A program made the position numbers and the translations under genes. Under the pieces are notes generated by a model that was given only the letters and a program-made list of their open reading frames with translations, did not search any database and was not told the origin of the DNA. DNA of 33,301 bases from Acidiferrobacteraceae bacterium (GTDB taxonomy: Bacteria; Pseudomonadota; Gammaproteobacteria; Acidiferrobacterales; SZUA-150). Below, piece by piece: positions 9,067 to 17,015 of the stretch; position 1 is the stretch's first letter, and each line of letters begins with the position of its first letter. Where the stretch lies: assembly GCA_003228915.1 (NCBI GenBank), contig QIGL01000005.1, positions 1 through 33,301 on the forward strand, read 5' to 3'.

Positions 9067-10773
9067 TTAACGGGCTATTTTGCCAGAAAAATATTGCCAA
9101 ATTATCCCGCCAGCAGGTTCTTCGCCAGTCCGCACATAACTCAGCGCATTGTAATTCTGCGTCATGTAAATCATGTTTTTACTTGCTGGCTCATGACCGC
9201 AAAATAATATTTGATCGCCGATACTCAGTTTAGTGTCTTCTTCCGGCAACAATGTCTGGCTCTGATTATGTTTAATCATAAGTGGTAAACATTTGAGGCG
9301 GGCATCTCTATTTCTTGGGTCACGTCCCAGATCCTCTAGTGTAACTGATAAATTTTCATTTATTGTTTCATAAATTGCCGGCGCATTAGTTTCGTCAATT
9401 TCAACAGCCCAGATATAGGGCGGGTTGTTGCCAGTGACCCCACTAATACGACTAATCAGTATATTGGCCCACTGGTCGTCGTAGGACCGTGAGAACTTAA
9501 GAAAATCAGCCAATAATGGCGTAATGATGAGCGCTGAAATTTTGCGGGCAATAATATTGCCTCGTTCGACCACGAGATCAATATTAGCGGCGTTAAAAAT
9601 TGCATCATTGCGGGTTTCATTTTGGCGGGCGACGGTAAACAAGTCTGGATTTAGTGACCTGGCCGTCATGATGATGGATAAATTATTGGCATCATTATCG
9701 GTACCGGCAATAATGCCCAGTGCTTTTTTAATATGCGCCTTTTCGAGTGTGTCAGCTTCAGTGCCGCGTCCGACAACAATATCTGCCGGTGCCCCGGTGC
9801 CCTTCGGGTCGGCTTCAATAATTGTAATATTTATGTCCTCGGAAGCCAGGTATCGTTGCAGTGCTTTTCCGAACCTGCCGTAACCGCATAATATCCATTC
9901 ACCGCTGGGAGGCGACAATGGTTCAGATAAGAGCGCACGATGTTCACTGGTGAACCAGTCATATAAAAGATACATACTGGGTGAATGGATGGCCATTGCA
10001 AATCGTTCGGCAAAACTATCAAAAGGATTAAGTGTGAAATCTGTGCCAAACGAAGACATATTGGCTGCAATATCATGTGATTCGGCACGACAATATACGC
10101 GGGTTTTAGGGGCGATCAGTTTCCCCGTGATAGCAATCGTGAGATTCGTTTTATCACTATTAGTAAGTGCCACCACACCAGCGCAGTTGTGGTGGGCCAG
10201 GCCGGCACGATAAAGAATATCGGGGTCAGCGGAGTCGGCGGCCAGACCGGGCACGTATAATGGCAGGCCTGCTGTTTCCAGTGTTTCGATTCGCTCATTG
10301 CTATTATCAATTACAACGGCATTTAATCCCCTTTCAGTCAGGGCCCGCACCAACAGGCTGCCTGTATCTCCATAACCGCAAATAATAAAAAAAGGATCCC
10401 GGATTCTACGTACCGCACGGGTAAAGCCTGCATAATCAACCAGTCGCCTAAAGCCCGGATCCTGGAAAATCCGGAGTAACACGCCAATGGTATACAACCA
10501 TGAGATCACGGTTAAGTATATTGTTACCAGTGTCCAGGCACGCTGGGCACCGGTAAATGCATATGGTATTTCTCCAAAGCCGATTGTTGTGCCCATAAAC
10601 GAGACAAAATAAAATGCATGAAAAAAGTCCATGCGCCAGGGTTTGCCCTGGTCATCCACCCCCGGAATCAGCGTCATCCCAATGATAGAGATAGCATAAA
10701 CAAAAATCAGAACAATCAACGGCGCTCGTAAACGCCGCAGTAAAATATAAACAATAGAGGTATCGGTTTGCAT
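9067..10773 (-). CDS. Potassium channel protein with two RCK/TrkA-N NAD-binding domains
   Basis: Pore filter FMGTTIGFGE; Rossmann motifs IICGYGDTGSLLVRAL and ILCGYGRFGKALQRYL. Confidence 0.9.
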   Translation of the reverse strand: MQTDTSIVYILLRRLRAPLIVLIFVYAISIIGMTLIPGVDDQGKPWRMDFFHAFYFVSFMGTTIGFGEIPYAFTGAQRAWTLVTIYLTVISWLYTIGVLLRIFQDPGFRRLVDYAGFTRAVRRIRDPFFIICGYGDTGSLLVRALTERGLNAVVIDNSNERIETLETAGLPLYVPGLAADSADPDILYRAGLAHHNCAGVVALTNSDKTNLTIAITGKLIAPKTRVYCRAESHDIAANMSSFGTDFTLNPFDSFAERFAMAIHSPSMYLLYDWFTSEHRALLSEPLSPPSGEWILCGYGRFGKALQRYLASEDINITIIEADPKGTGAPADIVVGRGTEADTLEKAHIKKALGIIAGTDNDANNLSIIMTARSLNPDLFTVARQNETRNDAIFNAANIDLVVERGNIIARKISALIITPLLADFLKFSRSYDDQWANILISRISGVTGNNPPYIWAVEIDETNAPAIYETINENLSVTLEDLGRDPRNRDARLKCLPLMIKHNQSQTLLPEEDTKLSIGDQILFCGHEPASKNMIYMTQNYNALSYVRTGEEPAGGIIWQYFSGKIAR

Positions 10774-11156
10774 TAACGCCTGATTTGGACAGTTTCAATA
10801 ACGAGCAGGACGACAGAGGTGATATTGGCGAGCAGGGCGCCACCTGATAATGAGGCGATGCTGACCATAATAGGCTCTGTCAGACCGTCACCATTGATAT
10901 TCGTTGCCCATCCCCAGACGATAGCCGCGACAATTAGCTGGAGATCAGCCACCAAACTGGTGGCCAGTAAAACTGCCCCCATGTGGGTGCGGTCACCGAA
11001 TTTCATGACCGTAGCAATCAGGCTAACAATTAACGCGGCATACAATTCATAGACATTGTGGTGTTCCGGATTGTGTATTTCACCAACAAAAAATCCAAAA
11101 TTTAATGTCAATGCCAGGACAATAAAAAATGCGAATACTACCTTTTCCAGGTTCAT
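10773..11156 (-). CDS. DUF6394-like four-helix membrane protein
   Basis: Stop shares one base with the start of the channel gene, consistent with an operon; MNLEKVVFAFFIVLALTLNFGFFVGEIHNPEHHNVYELYAALIVSLIATVMKFGDRTHMGAVLLATSLVADLQL. Confidence 0.65.
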   Translation of the reverse strand: MNLEKVVFAFFIVLALTLNFGFFVGEIHNPEHHNVYELYAALIVSLIATVMKFGDRTHMGAVLLATSLVADLQLIVAAIVWGWATNINGDGLTEPIMVSIASLSGGALLANITSVVLLVIETVQIRR

Positions 11157-11177
11157 GGATGATCTCCTTTATTCTAT

Positions 11178-11432
11178 TTATTTGCTTTTGGTATCCTCGG
11201 AAACTGGCCGCTTACTCGATGCTGTCCAGACAGTCCTTGCCCTGTAGTCGTCGGTTTTGGCTCCCTCGGTAACTGCTCCATGCGTTGCTCTACCTCCTCC
11301 ATCCCTGGAATCGTACCTTCGCCCGTCCATGGGCTCGTACCTCCTACGTCTGACCGCCATGGAAGGCGGAAATGCAGTAGGATTGTCTGGAACAATCCTT
11401 GCCATGTAGTCGTAGTATCTTGTGAAAAGCAC
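11178..11432 (-). repeat. Repeat B-containing cassette with internal direct repeats and an ORF-like reading frame
   Basis: 11262-11304 is 40/43 identical to the reverse complement of 4337-4379. Internal direct repeat cagtccttgccctgtagtcgtcg (about 11231) versus caatccttgccatgtagtcgtag (about 11393), 20/23. Confidence 0.75.
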
Positions 11433-11609
11433 CAGATCGCAAGATGATATTCATGATTCGTTCGAGATATTTGGTTATGATGTTGTGTAAGTGAACGGTA
11501 TATTTTATGTTGCTTACAACCGTTGAATTTGGTGAGCGCCTGGCGCAGAATCCACAGGTGAAAATAAGCACAATTCATTTAAGAACAATAACAAGCATTA
11601 CAAAGCCTA

Positions 11610-12002
11610 ATGGTATCTGCTGAATCTCCTGAAAATCGCCTGCTTTTGTCAATTGTTGAGCTTGGCGGTTATCCTGATTTCAAACCCTTATACGAATCCC
11701 TCGGCTACCAGGTGTTGCAAGTCACCACTGTCAGAAAGGCGCTTGCTTTGCTTAAAACCAACCAGCCCGATGTCATAGTCGCAGAATTTAATTTTCAATC
11801 AGATTTTCGTGACAGAACCAGCAGCCTGGAATCATTGCTTGCTGTAATCCAGCGCACCGGCCATGGCTGTGTCATCGTGTTTTATGACAAGGAACAAGCT
11901 CATCAATTAGTACGACTCACCGATGCCTATCCATTAATTGCGGCGACCTTGCCGTTCCCTGTTGCAAGTAGTGACATTCAAAAAGCAATCTTAAATGAAT
12001 AG
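11610..12002 (+). CDS. Hypothetical protein, possibly a degenerate receiver-like domain
   Basis: 130-aa ORF with QPDVIVAEFNF resembling the receiver phospho-site strand; overlaps the downstream gene. Confidence 0.5.
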   Translation: MVSAESPENRLLLSIVELGGYPDFKPLYESLGYQVLQVTTVRKALALLKTNQPDVIVAEFNFQSDFRDRTSSLESLLAVIQRTGHGCVIVFYDKEQAHQLVRLTDAYPLIAATLPFPVASSDIQKAILNE

Positions 12003-12711
12003 GGGCTGTAGAGTGTCTGCATATCAAATAAGGGAGTCAAAACGGGCCAGGAGAATAAGGTTACAAGTCACTGTCAATGATGGCCTGGTGGTGGTTGCAC
12101 CAAAAGGCGTCAGGCCAGAGGAAGTTGATATCCTGGTTCGTTCGCAGCATCAATGGATAAACCGGGCCCTGAAAAAATTATCTGATCGTAAACAATACCT
12201 GGATCGGCAATTTGGTGAAGGGCCACCGACAACTATTTCACTGCCTGCATTAAATAAAATTTGGCGCGTTAGTTATTTTGTTAATACAAGCCTGGCAGCA
12301 GGCTGGGACGTATCGGCACACAATAGCCTGAATATTTATAGCGAGCCAGCAAAGGCGCAAATAGTTATTGATAAATGGCTGACATCAGTTGCCCGGGAAC
12401 ATCTGCAGAATGAACTGTCGTCGCTTGGTAAAAAAACAGGCCTGTCTTTTAAAAGAATGCAAATCAGGGCACAAAAAAGTCGTTGGGGGAGTTATTCGGC
12501 CCGCGGCACGATCAGCCTCAATCGGAATATTCTTTTTTTTCAGCCCGCAGTTGTTGAATATCTGCTGATTCACGAACTTTGTCACACAAAACACATGAAT
12601 CATTCCCGGGATTTCTGGCAGCTCGTGGAAACGTTTTGCCCGGATTATCGAGCCCTGGATAAATCGCTAAAAGAGGCCTGGCGTTTATTGCCACCCTGGT
12701 CAGTTAAATAA
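11995..12711 (+). CDS. YgjP-type (DUF45/M48-like) zinc metallopeptidase
   Basis: HELCHTKHMNHSRDFW zinc motif; IRAQKSRWGSYSARGTISLN signature. A GTG at 12013 is an alternative start. Confidence 0.9.
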   Translation: MNRGCRVSAYQIRESKRARRIRLQVTVNDGLVVVAPKGVRPEEVDILVRSQHQWINRALKKLSDRKQYLDRQFGEGPPTTISLPALNKIWRVSYFVNTSLAAGWDVSAHNSLNIYSEPAKAQIVIDKWLTSVAREHLQNELSSLGKKTGLSFKRMQIRAQKSRWGSYSARGTISLNRNILFFQPAVVEYLLIHELCHTKHMNHSRDFWQLVETFCPDYRALDKSLKEAWRLLPPWSVK

Positions 12712-12797
12712 TTTGTCGTAAAATAAAGAGATCGCCACTCTTGTTTATTCTGTGTTTATTCTGGGTGGTTTTATATAGAAACGCGTCAAATAATTCT

Positions 12798-12839
12798 TTG
12801 ATTTAGATCAAGCACCCGCAAAAACTTCTGCGCTACACT
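12798..12839 (+). promoter_or_regulatory. FNR/Anr-type class II promoter
   Basis: TTGATTTAGATCAA (12798-12811) perfectly matches TTGATnnnnATCAA. TACACT at 12834-12839 is a good -10; predicted +1 near 12846 places the box centre (12804.5) at about -41.5. Confidence 0.75.
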
Positions 12840-12904
12840 GTTTTGGCCCACTTTAGTCTAATAAAACAATGACTATTGTCTTAAACCTTTAATATGAGGG
12901 ATAT

Positions 12905-13303
12905 ATGGTTGGCCTGGTTACCAAAAACCAACTAATAGATTTATTATCTTTTCCGAGTCGGCTCATTGAAGAAGAATTGGATGATCTCACTGATGATTGT
13001 CCCCACGAACTTCGTTTTGCTGGCGAGGATAAAAAATGCCTGGCATGTGATCTTGAGGATGAGTGCCGGTGGTTGAGCAGGAATGACGATTTTTCACCGT
13101 TAAAATTACGGACAATACCCGAGTTGGTTGATGCCCTGGATACTGCAATAACTTATGTTCGTGGTGATGTTGTCGCCTGGGGCCATGAATCAGGGTGTGC
13201 CTGCCAGGTGTGTGAGTGGCTAAAAAAGGCCCAACGGGTTTATGATGCTATCGATTTGAATCACTTTCAGACAGACCATGCCGAATTAGCGCTTAAGCAT
13301 TAA
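12905..13303 (+). CDS. Cys-rich hypothetical protein
   Basis: 132-aa ORF preceded by a GAGGG Shine-Dalgarno; C..H...C..C....C and CACQVC clusters (DDCPHELRFAGEDKKCLACDLEDECRW; SGCACQVCEWL). Confidence 0.75.
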   Translation: MVGLVTKNQLIDLLSFPSRLIEEELDDLTDDCPHELRFAGEDKKCLACDLEDECRWLSRNDDFSPLKLRTIPELVDALDTAITYVRGDVVAWGHESGCACQVCEWLKKAQRVYDAIDLNHFQTDHAELALKH

Positions 13304-13324
13304 ATAAATGTTTAGAGCGCTAAT
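13285..13324 (+). terminator. Possible terminator hairpin overlapping the stop codon of the Cys-rich ORF
   Basis: ATTAGCGCT (13285-13293) and AGCGCTAAT (13316-13324), perfect 9-bp stem with a 22-nt loop. Confidence 0.35.
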
Positions 13325-13397
13325 CGCGCATGTTTATTTACAGATTCATTCACCCTTTAAATCCCACCGTATAAATTAACACCAAAAATTAAAAAGT

Positions 13398-13544
13398 GTC
13401 ACTTCGACATTTGTTTGTCACTCCGACATTTGTTTGTCATTCCGACCGAAGCGGAGGAATCTGGTATCTTCCTGATGCCACCGAAGCTCCGCGGGTTAAG
13501 ATTTCCCCACTACGGTCGAGATGACAATTTATCAGAGCTTCCTT
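13398..13544. repeat. Repeat family A copy 2, inverted relative to copy 1
   Basis: tgtttgtcattccgaccgaagcggaggaatct and ctacggtcgagatgacaatttatcagagcttcctt are the reverse complement of the right and left arms of 4286-4484, with few mismatches. Confidence 0.8.
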
Positions 13545-13599
13545 GGATATTTACCTGTAAACTTTACCCGGGCGAAATAAAATTACCAACAGGAAAATT

Positions 13600-14427
13600 A
13601 TGAAAGTCAGCGGCCACATCAGAAAAATGAAAACAGTACTCGAAGACGTGGTCCAGTACCATTTGCCACTGGACGATCAGCGCATTGCGCTGAACCAGCA
13701 TATTGGTAAAAAAATAACACTAACGCATAACGGCAACATTCATTGCCTAAACTGTGGCAGGAAAACCAACAAAAGTTTCAGCCAGGGTTATTGTTTTCCA
13801 TGCATGCGTAGCCTGGCACGTTGTGATAGCTGCATAATCAAACCCGAGTTATGTCACTACCATGAGGGCACATGCCGGGAACCGCAGTGGGGCGAAGAAA
13901 ATTGCATGCATTCCCATATTGTGTACCTGGCCAATACCTCGGGGATCAAGGTTGGTATCACCCGCGGTAGCCAGGTACCGACACGCTGGATGGACCAGGG
14001 CGCAGTGGCGGCCCTACCAATATTTAAAGTCAGCAATCGCCTGCTGTCAGGCAAGGTTGAGGTTTTGCTGAAACAAAATATTGCCGATAAAACAAACTGG
14101 CGCACTATGTTAAAAGGTAATATTGAACCAGTAGATCTGATTCGATTTCGCGACCAGGAAATTGCGTGCTGGATGGAACAGCTAAGTCCTGTTATCAGAC
14201 AAGCAGGTGAACAGTCAGTATCGGCGTGCCCTGATGAACAAGTAACAATAGTCAATTACCCCGTAAACAAGTATCCGGAAAAGGTCACATCTTTTAATTT
14301 TGACAAAACACCTCAAGTCAGTGGATTGTTAAATGGCATCAAGGGCCAGTATTTAATTCTGGATGGCGGTGTAATAAATATGCGTAAATTCGCTGGTTAC
14401 GAAATCGAGCTTGAGATAAAGTCTTAA
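13600..14427 (+). CDS. DUF2797 domain protein
   Basis: HCLNCGRKTNKSFSQGYCFPCMRSLARCDSCIIKPELCHYHEGTCREPQWGEENCMHSHIVYLANTSGIKVGITR. Confidence 0.88.
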   Translation: MKVSGHIRKMKTVLEDVVQYHLPLDDQRIALNQHIGKKITLTHNGNIHCLNCGRKTNKSFSQGYCFPCMRSLARCDSCIIKPELCHYHEGTCREPQWGEENCMHSHIVYLANTSGIKVGITRGSQVPTRWMDQGAVAALPIFKVSNRLLSGKVEVLLKQNIADKTNWRTMLKGNIEPVDLIRFRDQEIACWMEQLSPVIRQAGEQSVSACPDEQVTIVNYPVNKYPEKVTSFNFDKTPQVSGLLNGIKGQYLILDGGVINMRKFAGYEIELEIKS

Positions 14428-14509
14428 CAGATAAAAAATATTCATGGGCCTGGTCAATGCAAACGGTATATGATTTACGGATAAATAATCTGTTTTAAGG
14501 GGGCCAGAT

Positions 14510-14686
14510 ATGGACAATCAAAAATCAGATAACGGCGAACATATTAAGTGTGATATTTGCCTGAAAGAAGTGCCAAGGTCCGAAGCCGAGAGATTTGAGG
14601 CACAGGATTATGTCATGCATTTCTGCGGTCTTGAGTGTTATGAAAAGTGGCAGACTAAACAAAAAAAACCTCAACGGGAAGAATAA
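14510..14686 (+). CDS. DUF3330-like small Cys-motif protein (58 aa, below the ORF-track cutoff)
   Basis: MDNQKSDNGEHIKCDICLKEVPRSEAERFEAQDYVMHFCGLECYEKWQTKQKKPQREE; CxxC...CxxxC metal-binding layout. Confidence 0.8.
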   Translation: MDNQKSDNGEHIKCDICLKEVPRSEAERFEAQDYVMHFCGLECYEKWQTKQKKPQREE

Positions 14687-14783
14687 ATTACATCAATATT
14701 TTTTCGGATACCGTTTTAAATGCAAATTTTTGAAATACGAAAAAGGACAGGAATAACTTCACCGTTTATTACATTCTCCTTTC

Positions 14784-15458
14784 GTGACCATGAATAACAT
14801 GGGCAAGTATATTGCCGAGTTACTTGGCACTTATATGCTGGTTTTTGCCGGTACAGCCGCCATTGTTGTCAATGACTTGTATGGTGGTGTGATTACCCAT
14901 GTAGGTATATCCATGGTTTTTGGTATGATTGTCACCGCCATGATTTATACATTTGGTGATGTTTCTGGTGCCCATATCAATCCCGCTGTCACCCTCGGGT
15001 TTTGGCGCGCTGGCAGGTTACCCGGCAAGGAAGTCGGCCCCTATATTCTTGCCCAGCTCATTGGCAGCCTGTTTGCCAGTCTGAGCGTATATTTTTTATT
15101 TCAACAACACAATACTTTAGGCGCAACATTACCTTCTGGATCAGCCTCCCAAAGTTTTTTCCTGGAGGTTATTATGACCTTCATATTAATGTTGGCAATA
15201 TTGAGTGTTTCCACCGGCGCCAAGGAAAAAGGCTTGATGGCCGGTGTTGCTATTGGTGCCGTGGTGGGACTGGAGGCCTTGTTTGGCGGACCTGTGTCCG
15301 GTGCCTCGATGAATCCAGCACGTTCTCTGGGACCGGCACTGATCAGCGGCCATCTTGAGTCTGTCTGGATTTATATTTTGGCACCCATAACCGGGGCAAT
15401 ATTGGCCACGTTTTGTTGCCGGTTTATTCGAACCGAAGAAGAATGTTGCAGTAAATAA
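14784..15458 (+). CDS. MIP family aquaporin/aquaglyceroporin
   Basis: Two NPA-type motifs, SGAHINPAVTLGFW and SGASMNPARSLGPAL. Confidence 0.95.
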   Translation: MTMNNMGKYIAELLGTYMLVFAGTAAIVVNDLYGGVITHVGISMVFGMIVTAMIYTFGDVSGAHINPAVTLGFWRAGRLPGKEVGPYILAQLIGSLFASLSVYFLFQQHNTLGATLPSGSASQSFFLEVIMTFILMLAILSVSTGAKEKGLMAGVAIGAVVGLEALFGGPVSGASMNPARSLGPALISGHLESVWIYILAPITGAILATFCCRFIRTEEECCSK

Positions 15459-15471
15459 TTTACAGTTAAGT

Positions 15472-15861
15472 ATGAAAAAAATCTTGTTCGTTTGTGTCGA
15501 GAATTCCTGCCGTAGTCAACTGGCCGAAGCCTTTGCCCGGATTCACGGCAAAAATAAAGTCGAAGTTTATAGCAGCGGTTCAAGGCCTTCAGGAAAGGTT
15601 AATGAAAAAGCAGTCGCGACCATGGCGGAACTGGGTTATGACCTGGGCAGTCATTACTCGAAACCGCTCACTGAAATTCCCCAGGGCGAATATGAATTTG
15701 CTATTACTATGGGCTGTGGTGATGAGTGTCCCTCGGTGCAGGCCAAACACCGCCAGGACTGGGCCATCCCTGATCCCAAGCACATGGACCCGGATGAATT
15801 TCGGGAGAGTCGCGACTTAATTGAAAAAAAGGTAAAAGCCTTGCTGGACGAGCTTGAGTAA
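15472..15861 (+). CDS. arsC: Arsenate reductase of the low-molecular-weight phosphatase type
   Basis: FVCVENSCRSQLAEAFAR (CX5R P-loop), ...EFAITMGCGDECPSVQAKHRQDWAIPDPKHMD. Confidence 0.9.
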   Translation: MKKILFVCVENSCRSQLAEAFARIHGKNKVEVYSSGSRPSGKVNEKAVATMAELGYDLGSHYSKPLTEIPQGEYEFAITMGCGDECPSVQAKHRQDWAIPDPKHMDPDEFRESRDLIEKKVKALLDELE

Positions 15862-15868
15862 GAACAGA

Positions 15869-16948
15869 CTAGCTCGCCGCCTTTTCCTGCTTGCCAGCCT
15901 GGCGACGTTGCTGCACTGCCTTGGCCAGGTCTTTAAGAAGCTGTTCGCTTTCTGGCCAGCCGAGACAGCCATCGGTAATACTAATGCCGTATTCCAGTTT
16001 GCAACCGGGCGAACTTTCCTGGCGCCCTGGCTTGAGATGGCTTTCAATCATGGCCCCCATAATGCGCTCATCACCACCGGCAATTTGCCCGGCAACGTCA
16101 GCACCGACAATTAATTGTCGTTGGTAGTCTTTACTGCTATTGGCATGACTGAAATCAATCATTAACTTTGCTGACATGCCGGTTTTGGCAAGTTCATTGC
16201 TCGCCAGTGCAACGTACTTGGCATCGTAATTAGGTTTTTTACCACCACGCAAAATAATATGACAATCAACATTGCCGGTTGTGGTGAATATTGCCGAATG
16301 CCCTGCCTTGGTTAGCGATAGAAAATGGTGCGGTTTACCGGCCGCCCCAATGGCATCAATCGCAATACTTAAAGTACCATCGGTACCATTTTTAAACCCT
16401 ACCGGTGCAGATAATCCCGAGGCCAGTTCCCGATGCACCTGGCTTTCGGTGGTACGGGCACCAATTGCACCCCAGCTAATTAAATCTGCAATATATTGTG
16501 GTGTAATCAGATCAAGGAGTTCACTGCCGGTCGGCATACCCAGGTCATTAATATTGACCAACAGCTCACGGGCAAGTCCCAGGCCTTTGTTAATTTGAAA
16601 ACTGTTGTCCAGTCCAGGATCATTAATCAGGCCTTTCCAGCCGATGGTGGTACGTGGTTTTTCAAAGTAGACACGCATAATAATGAGCAGGTCGTCTTTG
16701 AGGGCATCGCGTACCTTAATAAGTTTTGATGCATACTCAAGGGCGGCTTCGGGATCGTGGATCGAGCAAGGACCGACAATGACGAGCAATCGATCGTCCT
16801 CGTCCTGCAGAATGTTATGAACCGCCCGACGGGCTTCAAAAATTGTATCCCGGGCGGCCTCGGTGCTGGGAAAATCCGTATGCACCGTATCAGGCGTGAC
16901 CACCTTTTGTATGGCCTTGATATGCAGATCGTCGGTCTGGTGCGTCAT
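15869..16948 (-). CDS. aroG: 3-deoxy-7-phosphoheptulonate synthase, class I
   Basis: LLVIVGPCSIHDPEAALEYASKL, MRVYFEKPRTTIGWKGLINDPGLDNSF, IDFSHANSSKDYQRQ. Confidence 0.95.
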   Translation of the reverse strand: MTHQTDDLHIKAIQKVVTPDTVHTDFPSTEAARDTIFEARRAVHNILQDEDDRLLVIVGPCSIHDPEAALEYASKLIKVRDALKDDLLIIMRVYFEKPRTTIGWKGLINDPGLDNSFQINKGLGLARELLVNINDLGMPTGSELLDLITPQYIADLISWGAIGARTTESQVHRELASGLSAPVGFKNGTDGTLSIAIDAIGAAGKPHHFLSLTKAGHSAIFTTTGNVDCHIILRGGKKPNYDAKYVALASNELAKTGMSAKLMIDFSHANSSKDYQRQLIVGADVAGQIAGGDERIMGAMIESHLKPGRQESSPGCKLEYGISITDGCLGWPESEQLLKDLAKAVQQRRQAGKQEKAAS

Positions 16949-17015
16949 AGTTTTCGGGAGATTTAATATCCAGTCTGAAGTTATTTAATTGCTCATAACC
17001 TTAGCATAACAGAGA

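Noticed and set aside
11056-11247. Plus-strand ORF 11056..11247
   Set aside because: Overlaps the DUF6394-like gene antisense and the repeat B cassette; no protein-family features.
13415-13603. ORF MSLRHLFVIPTEAEESGIFLMPPKLRGLRFPHYGRDDN
   Set aside because: It is the translation of repeat A (CATTCCGACCGAAGCGGAGGAATC reads VIPTEAEESG), a familiar spurious ORF type; no RBS or family match.
15472-15861. Protein tyrosine phosphatase instead of ArsC
   Set aside because: The fold is shared, but the MGCGDECPS segment and adjacency to an aquaporin favour Trx-type arsenate reductase; not fully excluded without assay.
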